Shown: positions 16,949 to 26,260 of the stretch, in pieces
How positions within the stretch are numbered: position 1 is the stretch's first letter
Layout: each line of letters opens with the position of its first letter
Assembly: GCA_041678685.1 (NCBI GenBank)
Contig: JBAYNV010000002.1
Span: 3,084-67,083 of the forward strand
Reading direction: 5' to 3'
Source of the DNA: DUPQ01 sp041678685
Lineage (GTDB): Bacteria > Bacillota > Clostridia > DUPQ01
DNA: 64,000 nt
The notes under the pieces: model-generated
Databases searched by the model: none
Told to the model about the DNA's origin: nothing
What the model saw: only the letters and a program-made list of their open reading frames with translations
Program-made: the position numbers and the translations under genes

Positions 16949-18751
16949 TTGAAAAAAGATAATATAAGAAATTTCTGCATAGTAGCTCATATAGATCACG
17001 GTAAAAGCACGCTTGCCGACAGACTCATTGAAAAGACGGGTTCTATGGCCGTACGTGATATGCAGGAGCAGGTGCTGGATGATATGGATATCGAAAGGGA
17101 AAGAGGCATTACGATCAAATCCCATGCCATCCGTATGATATATAAAGCGCAAAGCGGTAAAGAATATATATTTAACCTTATTGATACTCCAGGACACGTG
17201 GATTTTTCATATGAAGTGAGCAGAAGCCTGGCGGCTTGTGACGGAGCCATACTTGTAGTGGACGCGGTCCAGGGGATAGAGGCTCAGACCCTGGCTAATG
17301 TATATATGGCGCTTGACAACGGTCTTGAAGTGCTGCCAGTGATAAATAAGATCGATCTTCCTGCAGCAAGACCTCAGCAGATAAAAGATGATATAGAAAA
17401 TATCATTGGGATCGAGGCACAGCATTCGCCATGTATTTCAGCAAAAAATGGCGTGAATATCGACGAAGTGCTTGAAAAAATAGTGGAATGTCTGCCTGCT
17501 CCGGAAAATAACGATGATCAACCTTTCCGGGCCCTCATATTTGATTCCAAATTTGATGCATATAAAGGCGTCATAATCTACTTTCGCGTGATGGATGGTA
17601 TTTTAAGGCTGGGTGATACCATACATATGATGAATACGGGTAAAGAATATGAAGTCATTGAGCTCGGATATATGAAACCCGATGGATTCACACAGGCAAA
17701 TGAACTGAGATCGGGAGAAGTCGGATATATTGCCGCAAGTATCAAGAATGTTGAAGATACACGAGTCGGGGATACTATAACAACACTGGAAAATATGGCT
17801 TTGACAGCTTTACCGGGATATAAGGAAGCTGTATCAATGGTATACTGCGGTATTTATCCAGCTGACGGTTCAAAATATAATTTTCTGAAAGATGTGCTTA
17901 TGAAACTGAAACTTAATGATGCCGCACTGAAGTTTGAACCGGAAACAAGCGCTGCTCTTGGTTTCGGATTCAGATGTGCTTTTCTAGGCCTTCTTCATAT
18001 GGAAATAATACAGGAAAGGATCGAAAGGGAATTTGATCTTGAGATCATAACGACAGCTCCCAGCGTTATATACAAGATAGTAAAACTAAACGGCAATGTC
18101 ATTACTGTGGATAATCCGACCAATATGCCGCCCATAGGCGAGATAGACTATATGGAGGAACCTATTGCCAGTGCAGAGATCATTGTACCTACCGAGTATG
18201 TCGGGAATATAATGGAATTGTGCCAGGACAGGAGAGGTACATACAAACATATACATTACATAGACAAGACCAGGACAAAGCTGGAATATGACATACCCTT
18301 AAATGAGATCATATATGATTTCTTTGATGCTTTAAAATCCCGTTCCAAAGGATATGCGTCACTGGATTATGAGGTAAATAAGTATGAAAGGTCAAAACTT
18401 GTGAAACTGGATATACTTCTGAATCTGGAAGTGGTCGATGCACTGTCTTTCATAGTTCATGAAAGCAAAGCATATGCAAGAGGCAGGAGACTGGCAGAGA
18501 AACTCAAGGACCAGATCCCAAGGCAGATGTTCGAAGTGCCCATCCAGGCCGCTATAGGAGGGAAGATCATTGCACGGGAGACGGTAAAAGCATACAGAAA
18601 AGATGTTATAGCAAAGTGTTACGGCGGTGATATAAGCAGAAAGAAGAAATTACTGGAGAAGCAAAAAGAAGGCAAGAAGAAGATGAGAAAACTTGGAACG
18701 GTGGAAGTGCCTCAGGAAGCCTTTATGAATGTTCTGAAACTGGACACCTAA
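16949..18751 (+). CDS. lepA: elongation factor 4 (LepA), ribosome-associated GTPase
   Basis: Translational GTPase that acts on ribosomes in initiation or biogenesis and can back-translocate them. 600 aa. G motifs: AHIDHGKS (G1), RGITI (G2), DTPGH (G3), NKID (G4) and SAKNG (G5). EF-G-like domains II, III and V follow, and the LepA-specific C-terminal domain ends with KKLLEKQKEGKKKMRKLG. It starts at TTG 16949, because an in-frame stop lies just upstream and no ATG precedes the conserved NIRNFCIVAH. The lepA-hemW pair is a conserved Firmicute arrangement that usually leads into hrcA. Here two extra genes intervene. Confidence 0.97.
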   Translation: MKKDNIRNFCIVAHIDHGKSTLADRLIEKTGSMAVRDMQEQVLDDMDIERERGITIKSHAIRMIYKAQSGKEYIFNLIDTPGHVDFSYEVSRSLAACDGAILVVDAVQGIEAQTLANVYMALDNGLEVLPVINKIDLPAARPQQIKDDIENIIGIEAQHSPCISAKNGVNIDEVLEKIVECLPAPENNDDQPFRALIFDSKFDAYKGVIIYFRVMDGILRLGDTIHMMNTGKEYEVIELGYMKPDGFTQANELRSGEVGYIAASIKNVEDTRVGDTITTLENMALTALPGYKEAVSMVYCGIYPADGSKYNFLKDVLMKLKLNDAALKFEPETSAALGFGFRCAFLGLLHMEIIQERIEREFDLEIITTAPSVIYKIVKLNGNVITVDNPTNMPPIGEIDYMEEPIASAEIIVPTEYVGNIMELCQDRRGTYKHIHYIDKTRTKLEYDIPLNEIIYDFFDALKSRSKGYASLDYEVNKYERSKLVKLDILLNLEVVDALSFIVHESKAYARGRRLAEKLKDQIPRQMFEVPIQAAIGGKIIARETVKAYRKDVIAKCYGGDISRKKKLLEKQKEGKKKMRKLGTVEVPQEAFMNVLKLDT

Positions 18752-18752
18752 G

Positions 18753-19877
18753 ATGGATAACAACCTAAGGATATATATCCATGTGCCATTCTGTAAATCA
18801 AAATGCAACTACTGTGATTTCTGCTCGTTTGCGGATAAAGACTACATGATACAGCCATATTTCGAAGCATTGACAACGGAAATCGGATTATATAAAAACG
18901 ATTACAGGGGAAGAAGGATCGACAGCATATTCATCGGAGGCGGGACCCCTTCGTATGTAGATACCAAATATATACAATACCTGCTGTCCTGCTTCGACAT
19001 TGACCGGGATGCTGAGATCACTATCGAAGTGAATCCGGGGACCGTTGATTTCCATACATTACGTGCATACAGGGAAATGGGCATCAACAGGATAAGCTTT
19101 GGAGTGCAGTCATTCTCCGACAGGATGCTTATGCTCATGGGCCGTATACATAACAGAGCAACGGCTATAAATAACATACATGAGAGCCAGGTAGCGGGAT
19201 TTGAGAACATAAATGTTGATCTTATATTCGGTTATCCTGACCAGTCATATGAATGTTATGCAGAATCGTTAAATGTAGTCAAGAGCCTGAAAATACCTCA
19301 TGTTTCATGTTACAGTCTTTCGATTGAAGAAAACACACCGCTTTCGGGTATGTTAAAAAAAGGCCTGCTGCAATATCCTAATGAGGATCTGGACAGAGAT
19401 ATGTATGCTCTTACAATAGACAGTCTGGGAAAATCAGGCATATATCAATATGAGATTTCGAATTTCGCCCAACCGGGATATGAATGCAGGCATAATATAG
19501 GATATTGGATAAGGGATGAATACCTTGGTTTCGGACTTAATTCCCATTCACTTTTGAATGAATGCAGGTATAGCAACAAGAATTTACTGAATGATTACAT
19601 AAGCATTTTGAACAAATGTGAAAAACCTGTAAAAGAAAGCAATATGCTTACTGATACCGAGATAATATCTGAATATATAATATTAAGACTCAGAATGAAC
19701 AGAGGTCTGGACATAAATGACTTTAAAACCCGATTCAGCATCGATTTCGAGGAAAGATATGGATCTCAGATAGATGACCTTCAGAATAAAGGCTTGTTAG
19801 AGAAGATCATTTACTCGTACAGGCTGACACGAAAAGGTATGGATCTGGCAAACAAGGTGTTTGTAGAATTCATCTGA
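18753..19877 (+). CDS. hemW: radical-SAM heme chaperone HemW
   Basis: HemN-like protein, now regarded as a heme-trafficking chaperone rather than a coproporphyrinogen dehydrogenase. 374 aa. The radical-SAM motif is CKSKCNYC in HVPFCKSKCNYCDF near residue 10. GGGTPS and EVNPGT bind SAM, and RISFGVQSF is the family signature. HemN itself has additional N-terminal residues that are absent here. The gene follows lepA with a single base between them, so both share the lepA transcript. Confidence 0.92.
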   Translation: MDNNLRIYIHVPFCKSKCNYCDFCSFADKDYMIQPYFEALTTEIGLYKNDYRGRRIDSIFIGGGTPSYVDTKYIQYLLSCFDIDRDAEITIEVNPGTVDFHTLRAYREMGINRISFGVQSFSDRMLMLMGRIHNRATAINNIHESQVAGFENINVDLIFGYPDQSYECYAESLNVVKSLKIPHVSCYSLSIEENTPLSGMLKKGLLQYPNEDLDRDMYALTIDSLGKSGIYQYEISNFAQPGYECRHNIGYWIRDEYLGFGLNSHSLLNECRYSNKNLLNDYISILNKCEKPVKESNMLTDTEIISEYIILRLRMNRGLDINDFKTRFSIDFEERYGSQIDDLQNKGLLEKIIYSYRLTRKGMDLANKVFVEFI

Positions 19878-19890
19878 AGTTTAACTTTGT

Positions 19891-19919
19891 TTTACAATCC
19901 TCAGATATATCTGTATAAT
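19891..19919 (+). promoter_or_regulatory. pepF promoter
   Basis: -35 TTTACA (19891-19896), 17-bp spacer, -10 TATAAT (19914-19919), 38 nt before the ATG. The arrangement equals that of the lexA promoter but without a LexA-like palindrome. Confidence 0.82.
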
Positions 19920-19957
19920 TGTAATAAACAGATCCATATACTGGAAGAGGGACATTA

Positions 19958-21652
19958 ATGGATAAATTCAGTGATATCAAATACATTCGTCCGGATATCG
20001 GTACGATCAGTAAGGAATTCAAGATCGGTTTAAAGAACTTCAAAAATGCAAAAAGTTATGATGAGGCAAAAAAATCATATCTTGATATTGAAGTCATATC
20101 CTCTGAAGTACAGACCATGTTCACTGTGGCTCATATAAGGAGCGATATGGATAAAGCAGACAGGTATTATGAATCTGAAGTCAGATTCATGAATGGTGCA
20201 ATGCCTAAGCTGATGCTCCTTGTGCAAAAGGCGGGTAAGGCGCTTTTGGATTCACCTTATAAAGCGGATTTTGAAAATGAATATGGTATGCAGCTCATCA
20301 GACTGACTGAAGCTGCTCAAAAAACCATCAGTTGGAAGATAATACCGGAAATGATCAAGGAAGGCAACATACAGCAGGAGTATTCAAAAACTGCCGCATC
20401 ATGTAAAGTGGTTTTCAGAGGCGCAGAATGCAATTTCTATGGCCTTTTAAATCATATGGAGAGCACAGACAGAGAAGAACGAAAAGAAGCATTCATCGCA
20501 TGGGCAAAACTTTATGAAGGTATTTCAGACAAGCTTGACAGACAGTATGATAAATTCGTATCTTTACGTACAGCGATGGCAAGAAAACTGAAATTCCCCG
20601 GTTATATCGAAATGGTATATATGCAGAAGGACCGTTTCAATTATTCTGCAGGGGATGTTGAGAAATTCAGAGAACAGGTAAAGAAGCATATCGTTCCGGT
20701 ATGTGTGAAGCTGCATGATATGCAGGCAAAACGTCTGGGTATCGATAAGCTGAAATATTACGACGAGAAGCTTGTATTTAAAGAAGGAAATGCCATACCG
20801 CACGGCAGTAAAGATGAGATGGTCCGAGCGGCACAGACGATGTACAGGGAGCTTTCAAAAGAGACGGGAGAGTTCTTTGATTTCATGTGCAGTCATGAAC
20901 TTTTCGATCTGGAAACCAGGCCGAACAAGCATCTGGGAGGATATTGCACATTCCTGCCTGTGTACTATGCGCCATTCATATTTTCGAATTTCAATGGAAC
21001 AAGTGCTGATGTGGATGTGCTGACTCATGAAGCAGGTCATGCATTTGAAGCTTTCATGGCATCTAAGTCGCAGCCCATAATGGAATACTGGGGTTCCACA
21101 AGCGAGATCAATGAGATACATTCAATGACTATGGAACATTTCACTTATCCCTGGATGGACAGGTTCTTTAGAGATAAAGCAGACAAATACCGGTTCGGGC
21201 ATTTATCTGACGCCTTTATGTCGATACCGTATATAGTATGTGTTGATGATTTCCAGCATAAGGTATTTGAAGATCCTAAGAGGATGAAAGCAAAGCAGAG
21301 AAGAGAACTATGGCATTCTCTCGAAAAGGAATATATGCCGTGGCGTGATTATGACAGTAATGAATTCCTTGAAGGCGGTGGGTTCTGGATGCAGAAACAG
21401 CACATATTCCTGTATCCCTTCTATTATATTGATTATGCTCTCGCTCAGATATGCGCATTTGAGCTTTACGGCAGAATGCAGAATGATAAGAATGCCGCTT
21501 GGAACGATTATCTGGATCTATGTAAAGCAGGAGGAAGCAAGGGATATTTTGAACTGCTTGAAATAGCGCATCTGCATAACCCATTTATTGACGGAAGTGT
21601 TGAGGCGGCTGTAAAATTCGTTACAGAGGAACTGGAAAGATCCGGGTTCTAG
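19958..21652 (+). CDS. M3-family oligoendopeptidase (PepF-like)
   Basis: Cytosolic zinc metallopeptidase that degrades short peptides. 564 aa, typical for the clostridial M3 oligoendopeptidase F group. The zinc and catalytic site is HEAGHAFEAF, followed at normal distance by the third ligand Glu region (STSEINEIHSMTMEHF). No signal peptide. It has its own promoter and a GAAGAGGG ribosome site. It separates hemW from the heat-shock genes, which are adjacent in many Firmicutes, so it looks like an insertion into that order. Confidence 0.93.
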   Translation: MDKFSDIKYIRPDIGTISKEFKIGLKNFKNAKSYDEAKKSYLDIEVISSEVQTMFTVAHIRSDMDKADRYYESEVRFMNGAMPKLMLLVQKAGKALLDSPYKADFENEYGMQLIRLTEAAQKTISWKIIPEMIKEGNIQQEYSKTAASCKVVFRGAECNFYGLLNHMESTDREERKEAFIAWAKLYEGISDKLDRQYDKFVSLRTAMARKLKFPGYIEMVYMQKDRFNYSAGDVEKFREQVKKHIVPVCVKLHDMQAKRLGIDKLKYYDEKLVFKEGNAIPHGSKDEMVRAAQTMYRELSKETGEFFDFMCSHELFDLETRPNKHLGGYCTFLPVYYAPFIFSNFNGTSADVDVLTHEAGHAFEAFMASKSQPIMEYWGSTSEINEIHSMTMEHFTYPWMDRFFRDKADKYRFGHLSDAFMSIPYIVCVDDFQHKVFEDPKRMKAKQRRELWHSLEKEYMPWRDYDSNEFLEGGGFWMQKQHIFLYPFYYIDYALAQICAFELYGRMQNDKNAAWNDYLDLCKAGGSKGYFELLEIAHLHNPFIDGSVEAAVKFVTEELERSGF

Positions 21653-21666
21653 ATTGTGAGGGGAAA

Positions 21667-22539
21667 ATGCATATTACCATTTCAGGAATGCTTGGAAGCG
21701 GAAAGTCTACTATCTGCAGGATATTTGCTGAGAAAAACGGGTATGAGGTATATTCCACAGGTAAAATACAGAGGCAGGTAGCAGCAGAAAAAGGATTGAC
21801 AACTCTGCAGCTGAATCAGATGATGTCACAGAATCCTGACCTGGATAGTATAATAGACACAACAACTGTACGGATCTCTGAAGAAAACAGAGATAAGAAT
21901 ATAATATTCGATTCCAGGATGGCCTGGTATTTTGTTAAAGATTCATATAAAGTATTCCTGACCGTAGATCCGCTTGTCGCAGCAAAAAGAGTCATGCGCT
22001 CAGACAGAGGGAATGTGGAAGGTTACACTTGTGTTGAGGAAGCTAAAAAACTATTGATGGAAAGAGCTTCGGTAGAGCATAAAAGGTTCATGGAGATATA
22101 TAAAGCGGATTATTGGGACTACAATAATTATGATCTTGTACTTGACGGTACATGGCATGATCCTGAGATGCTGGCCATATATATATTCGAGTGTATAGAA
22201 GAGCATTTAAAAACAGGGAATGAACATAATGGGAATATTATAATTTCACCAAAATCACTCTATCCTGCGGTCGGGATGGAAATGATCGGGGATACTGCCT
22301 GCGAGGGGGAATTCATGTTGGGAAAGCTGAATTCAAAACCTGTCGAGATAGTGGCATCAGGACAATACAATTATATAATAAAAGGCCAAGATACCGTTTT
22401 AAAGGCTTTAAAAAACAGTGTACAATTTGTCAGATCGAAGCTGACACAAAATGCATCAGAAATGAAGCCCATAACTGATCAGGAATCTATGCAGCAATAT
22501 GAAATAGCGGGTCAGTTTGAATATGCAAGCCAACCCTGA
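21667..22539 (+). CDS. cytidylate-kinase-like protein with an extra C-terminal domain
   Basis: 290 aa. Residues 1-185 form a P-loop nucleoside-monophosphate-kinase fold close to (d)CMP kinase of the short archaeal/Cmk-like class: Walker A GMLGSGKST (7-15), STGKIQR for NMP binding, FDSRMAWYF and an Arg-containing lid. The last ~95 residues, starting near IIISPKSLYP, form a separate domain. Its pattern KPVEIVASGQYNYIIKGQ followed by a helix recalls the ParB-like fold (Pro-Val then Gly-Tyr-Ile-Ile). That likeness is weak and is my inference. The gene follows pepF by 14 nt with GAGGGG upstream. The true substrate is unknown. Housekeeping Cmk is expected elsewhere. Confidence 0.72.
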   Translation: MHITISGMLGSGKSTICRIFAEKNGYEVYSTGKIQRQVAAEKGLTTLQLNQMMSQNPDLDSIIDTTTVRISEENRDKNIIFDSRMAWYFVKDSYKVFLTVDPLVAAKRVMRSDRGNVEGYTCVEEAKKLLMERASVEHKRFMEIYKADYWDYNNYDLVLDGTWHDPEMLAIYIFECIEEHLKTGNEHNGNIIISPKSLYPAVGMEMIGDTACEGEFMLGKLNSKPVEIVASGQYNYIIKGQDTVLKALKNSVQFVRSKLTQNASEMKPITDQESMQQYEIAGQFEYASQP

Positions 22540-22607
22540 TTTGTTCTGTATCAATATGTATAAGTTGCTGTTCATCATATGTTCACAAAATTTTCGTAAA
22601 ATACATA

Positions 22608-22636
22608 TTGACAAAGAAATACCTAAGTGGTATTTT
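22608..22636 (+). promoter_or_regulatory. hrcA operon promoter
   Basis: -35 TTGACA (22608-22613), 17 bp, -10 TATTTT (22631-22636). Transcription should begin just before the CIRCE element, so bound HrcA would block elongation or initiation. Confidence 0.82.
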
Positions 22637-22645
22637 TTAGTATAG

Positions 22646-22672
22646 TTAGCACTCTAGAAGTGCGAGTGCTAA
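22646..22672. promoter_or_regulatory. CIRCE operator
   Basis: A perfect CIRCE inverted repeat, TTAGCACTC-N9-GAGTGCTAA, lies immediately upstream of hrcA. It is the binding site of HrcA, the repressor encoded next to it, and makes the operon heat-inducible. Confidence 0.98.
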
Positions 22673-22683
22673 AGAAGGAGAAA

Positions 22684-23706
22684 ATGGACAGAAGAACAGC
22701 CGATATACTTACGGTGATCATTGAAGAATATGTGAACAGCGCAGAACCTGTAGGTTCAAAGAATATTGTAGATAAGTATTCTATGGGAGTAAGCAGCGCA
22801 ACAGTTCGCAATGAGATGCATGATCTTGAAGAAGAAGGATATATTACTTCAATACACACATCAAGCGGAAGGATACCGACAGACAAAGGATACAGATTTT
22901 ATGTTGATTATCTTACAGAATACATAAAACAGAAGGAGACAGAAGAAAAAATATATAAACTTTTGAAAATGGTCGAGATAAACGATGCATTGGATCTTAT
23001 CTTCAACGGGCTTTTAAAGAACAATCCCTATACTACGATAGGTGCTTTAAAACGTAACGGAACAAGGATAGATACCTTCCACATCCTTTCAGTAGCAAAA
23101 GATACATATCTGATCATAGTGATATTGAAAAACAGCAATGTTGTGCACAAGATCATAAATGAACAGCTTTCGGAAAATGTTAAGGTCAATATACTGTCAG
23201 AGTACCTTAATGAAAAGCTATATGATATGACCCTTCAGGATATACAGAATGCCAATTTTGTTTTCATAGATAAATTTGACAGGGACAATAAAGCTTTCTT
23301 CATCAAAGCGGTGTCAGAAGTCATGGAAATACTGCATCAGTATGAGGAGAATGAAGTGTATTTAAAGGGTAAAGAGAATCTTCTGTCATTTCCTGATTTT
23401 AAGGATGTTATGGAAATGAAAAACATATTCCATGCACTCGACAGTGAAGGTGAACTGAGCGACATACTTTTATCTCCGACGGATGACGCTTTCTCTGCTA
23501 TGATAGGAGCGGAAATAAAAAACGATGATCTGGCCAAGCTTTCGATAGCAAAGCATACATATGATCTTGGTGCTGCAGGACAGATAACGTTTGGACTTGT
23601 CGGACCGACAAGGATGGATTACAGGAAAGTCATGAATTCTTTGAATAATATAGAAAACATGCTTAATGAATTATTAGAAAGAAAATACGAGAAAAAGGAG
23701 GTATAG
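22684..23706 (+). CDS. hrcA: heat-inducible transcription repressor HrcA
   Basis: Binds CIRCE and represses chaperone operons; its folding depends on GroEL. 340 aa from ATG 22684, which follows AAGGAG by 5 nt. An upstream in-frame start would lie within the CIRCE element and was rejected. The N-terminal winged helix includes AEPVGSKNIV and SSATVRNEMHDLEEEGYI, both strongly conserved. A GAF-like central domain with the HrcA insertion and TSSGRIPTDKGYRFYVDYL follow. It is the first gene of the hrcA-grpE-dnaK-dnaJ operon. Confidence 0.97.
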   Translation: MDRRTADILTVIIEEYVNSAEPVGSKNIVDKYSMGVSSATVRNEMHDLEEEGYITSIHTSSGRIPTDKGYRFYVDYLTEYIKQKETEEKIYKLLKMVEINDALDLIFNGLLKNNPYTTIGALKRNGTRIDTFHILSVAKDTYLIIVILKNSNVVHKIINEQLSENVKVNILSEYLNEKLYDMTLQDIQNANFVFIDKFDRDNKAFFIKAVSEVMEILHQYEENEVYLKGKENLLSFPDFKDVMEMKNIFHALDSEGELSDILLSPTDDAFSAMIGAEIKNDDLAKLSIAKHTYDLGAAGQITFGLVGPTRMDYRKVMNSLNNIENMLNELLERKYEKKEV

Positions 23707-23708
23707 TA

Positions 23709-24257
23709 ATGACAAAAAGCAAGGAAGATAAAAAAACAGCTGACATAGAGGAGAAAGTGATCAAGGAAAAAGATGCAGAAGCTAAAACCTCAGAACCGGC
23801 AGAGAAAACTGAAACTGTCGCTGATAACGGTTTGCAGAAGATGAACGATGAACTGATAGACAGTTTGAAAAGACTTGCCGCTGAGTATGATAACTTCCGT
23901 AAGAGAACTACCAAGGAAAAGGAAGATATATATAATGTATGCTTGATCGATATAACAGAAAAATTCCTGCCTGTACTGGATAATCTGGAATTGGCATTAG
24001 CAAATAAGAAAGCCACTCAGGATGAAGTACAAAAAGGGATAGAGATGATACGTAAGCAATTTGAAGATACTTTATCAAAACTTTGCATAAAGGAAATGGA
24101 CTGCCTGAATAAGCAGTTTGATCCTGAATTCCATAATGCCGTTATGACAGTCGAAGATGCAACGAAAGCAAAAGGAACCATAGTCGAAGTATTTAAGAAA
24201 GGTTACGTATATAAAGACCGTGTCGTAAGGCACAGCATGGTAAAGGTAGTAGGATAA
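23709..24257 (+). CDS. grpE: nucleotide exchange factor GrpE
   Basis: Releases ADP from DnaK. 182 aa. A charged, poorly ordered N-terminal ~45 residues is followed by the long dimerisation coiled coil (about 45-110) and the beta-rich head with FDPEFHNAVMTVED and the C-terminal GYVYKDRVVRHSMVKV signature. The ATG follows GGAGGTATAGTA, two bases after the hrcA stop. Part of the HrcA-controlled operon. Confidence 0.97.
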   Translation: MTKSKEDKKTADIEEKVIKEKDAEAKTSEPAEKTETVADNGLQKMNDELIDSLKRLAAEYDNFRKRTTKEKEDIYNVCLIDITEKFLPVLDNLELALANKKATQDEVQKGIEMIRKQFEDTLSKLCIKEMDCLNKQFDPEFHNAVMTVEDATKAKGTIVEVFKKGYVYKDRVVRHSMVKVVG

Positions 24258-24314
24258 ATATTTATTTTATATGAAAGTCAAAAATAGTCAAAGGCAAATA
24301 AGGAGGACTTAAAA

Positions 24315-26177
24315 ATGTCAAAAGTAATAGGAATAGATTTAGGAACAACAAATTCAGTAGTAGCTGTAATAGAGGGCGGAGAGCCAATAGTTATTGCAAA
24401 TGCAGAAGGTAACAGAACAACACCAAGTGTTGTTGCGTTTTCAAAAACAGGAGAAAGACTTGTAGGCCAGGTCGCAAAAAGACAGGCTATAACGAACCCT
24501 GACAGGACCGTAGTATCTATTAAGAGAGATATGGGTTCGGACAGAAGGATCAATATAGACGGCAAGAAATATTCACCTCAGGAAATTTCAGCAATGATAC
24601 TTCAGAAGCTGAAAACTGATGCAGAAGCTTATCTTGGGGAAAAAGTGACTCAGGCTGTTATTACCTGTCCTGCATATTTCTCGGACTCACAGAGACAGGC
24701 AACAAAGGATGCAGGCAAGATAGCAGGACTTGATGTTTTGAGGATCATAAATGAACCTACTGCAGCTGCTTTAGCATATGGCATGGATAAAGAAACTGAC
24801 CAGAAGATATTAGTATTTGACCTTGGCGGCGGAACGTTCGATGTATCCGTATTGGATATTTCCGATGGTGTATTTGAAGTTCTGGCAACAAACGGCAATA
24901 CAAGACTTGGCGGAGATGACTTCGATAACAGAGTCATAGATCATCTAGCGGAAACATTTAAGAAAGAGAATGGTATAGATCTGAGAAACGATAAGATGGC
25001 TTTACAGAGGCTGAAAGAAGCAGCTGAAAAAGCTAAAGTCGAGCTTTCCAGCGTCATGAGCACAAATATCAATCTTCCTTTTATCACAGCTGACGCAACA
25101 GGCCCGAAGCACCTGGATATAACTCTTACCAAAGCAAAATTCGATGAACTGACTGCTGACCTTGTCGAGAAAACTATAGAACCGTTAAGAAAAGCTATGG
25201 ATGATGCAGGCTTGAAGCCAGCGGATATCCAGAAGGTCCTTCTCGTTGGCGGTTCGTCAAGAACTCCTGCAGTACAGGAAGCAGTAAAGAAATTCATGGG
25301 TAAAGAGCCTTTCAAAGGTATCAATCCTGACGAATGCGTTGCTGTAGGTGCTGCCATACAGGCAGGTGTCCTTACCGGAGAGGTCAAAGACCTTCTCCTG
25401 TTGGATGTTACGCCTCTGTCACTTGGAATCGAGACTCTTGGCGGAGTATGCACGAAACTGATCGAGAGGAACACAACTATCCCAACGAAGAAATCTCAGG
25501 TATTCTCCACGGCAGCAGACGGACAGACCGCAGTTGATATACATGTTTTACAGGGCGAAAGAGATATGGCTCAGTATAACAAGACATTGGGTAAATTCCA
25601 GCTTACAGGTATCGCTCCTGCTCCAAGAGGTATACCTCAGATCGAGGTCACATTTGATATAGATGCCAACGGTATCGTTAATGTATCTGCAAAAGATCTC
25701 GGTACAGGCAATGAGCAGAAAGTAACGATCACAGCTTCGACTAACCTTTCAGAGTCCGAAGTCAACAAAGCGGTAAATGATGCCAAAGCCCATGAAAAAG
25801 AGGATAAGCAGAAGAAAGAGGATATCGATACACGCAACAACGCTGACGCATTGATCTACCAGACAGAAAAGCTGATGAAGGACAATGCAGCTAAATTAGA
25901 TCCGAGTGAAAAGGCAAAGATCGAAGAGGAAATAGAAAACGTTAAGAATGCCCTCAAGGGAACTGATACTGCAAACATTAAATCCGCTACTGAAAATCTG
26001 CAGCAGGCGGTATACAAATTCTCAGAGAAGATGTATCAGCAGGCAGGTCCTCAGGCGGGACAACAGGGACAACCGGGTGCGGGACCTGATCCAAACACCC
26101 AGCAGGAAGCTCCTAAAGAAGATAATGTGTACGATGCTGATTATGAAGTAGTTGACGATGATAAGGATAAAAAGTAA
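24315..26177 (+). CDS. dnaK: molecular chaperone DnaK (Hsp70)
   Basis: ATP-dependent Hsp70. 620 aa. The nucleotide-binding domain has GIDLGTTNSVVAV at the start, the short Gram-positive form without the insertion found in proteobacteria, then NEPTAAALAYG, VFDLGGGTFDVS and VGGSSRTP. The linker contains the DLLLLDVTPLSLGIET sequence, leading into the substrate-binding domain. A Gly/Gln/Pro-rich tail precedes an acidic end (YDADYEVVDDDK). AAGGAGG is placed well before the ATG. It is followed by an intergenic hairpin and then dnaJ. Confidence 0.99.
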   Translation: MSKVIGIDLGTTNSVVAVIEGGEPIVIANAEGNRTTPSVVAFSKTGERLVGQVAKRQAITNPDRTVVSIKRDMGSDRRINIDGKKYSPQEISAMILQKLKTDAEAYLGEKVTQAVITCPAYFSDSQRQATKDAGKIAGLDVLRIINEPTAAALAYGMDKETDQKILVFDLGGGTFDVSVLDISDGVFEVLATNGNTRLGGDDFDNRVIDHLAETFKKENGIDLRNDKMALQRLKEAAEKAKVELSSVMSTNINLPFITADATGPKHLDITLTKAKFDELTADLVEKTIEPLRKAMDDAGLKPADIQKVLLVGGSSRTPAVQEAVKKFMGKEPFKGINPDECVAVGAAIQAGVLTGEVKDLLLLDVTPLSLGIETLGGVCTKLIERNTTIPTKKSQVFSTAADGQTAVDIHVLQGERDMAQYNKTLGKFQLTGIAPAPRGIPQIEVTFDIDANGIVNVSAKDLGTGNEQKVTITASTNLSESEVNKAVNDAKAHEKEDKQKKEDIDTRNNADALIYQTEKLMKDNAAKLDPSEKAKIEEEIENVKNALKGTDTANIKSATENLQQAVYKFSEKMYQQAGPQAGQQGQPGAGPDPNTQQEAPKEDNVYDADYEVVDDDKDKK

Positions 26178-26194
26178 AATATAGTGAATCTTTG

Positions 26195-26228
26195 GCTTCA
26201 GCGGTATTCGGAAGATTACCGCTGAGGC
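26195..26228 (+). other. stem-loop between dnaK and dnaJ
   Basis: An inverted repeat (left arm 26195-26206, right arm 26217-26228) forms a ~12-bp stem with one G-U pair and a 10-nt loop. No T-run follows, so it is not a simple terminator. It may stabilise the dnaK message or set its level relative to dnaJ. Confidence 0.6.
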
Positions 26229-26260
26229 ACTGGTTTAAATCATTTTAAGGGGCATAACTT

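Noticed and set aside
20772..21023. 83-codon plus-strand frame inside pepF
   Set aside because: It is out of frame with the intact M3 peptidase that carries the HEAGH motif and has no ribosome site.
24941..25474. 177-codon minus-strand frame inside dnaK
   Set aside because: dnaK motifs on the plus strand are complete and the antisense product matches no family and has no ribosome site.
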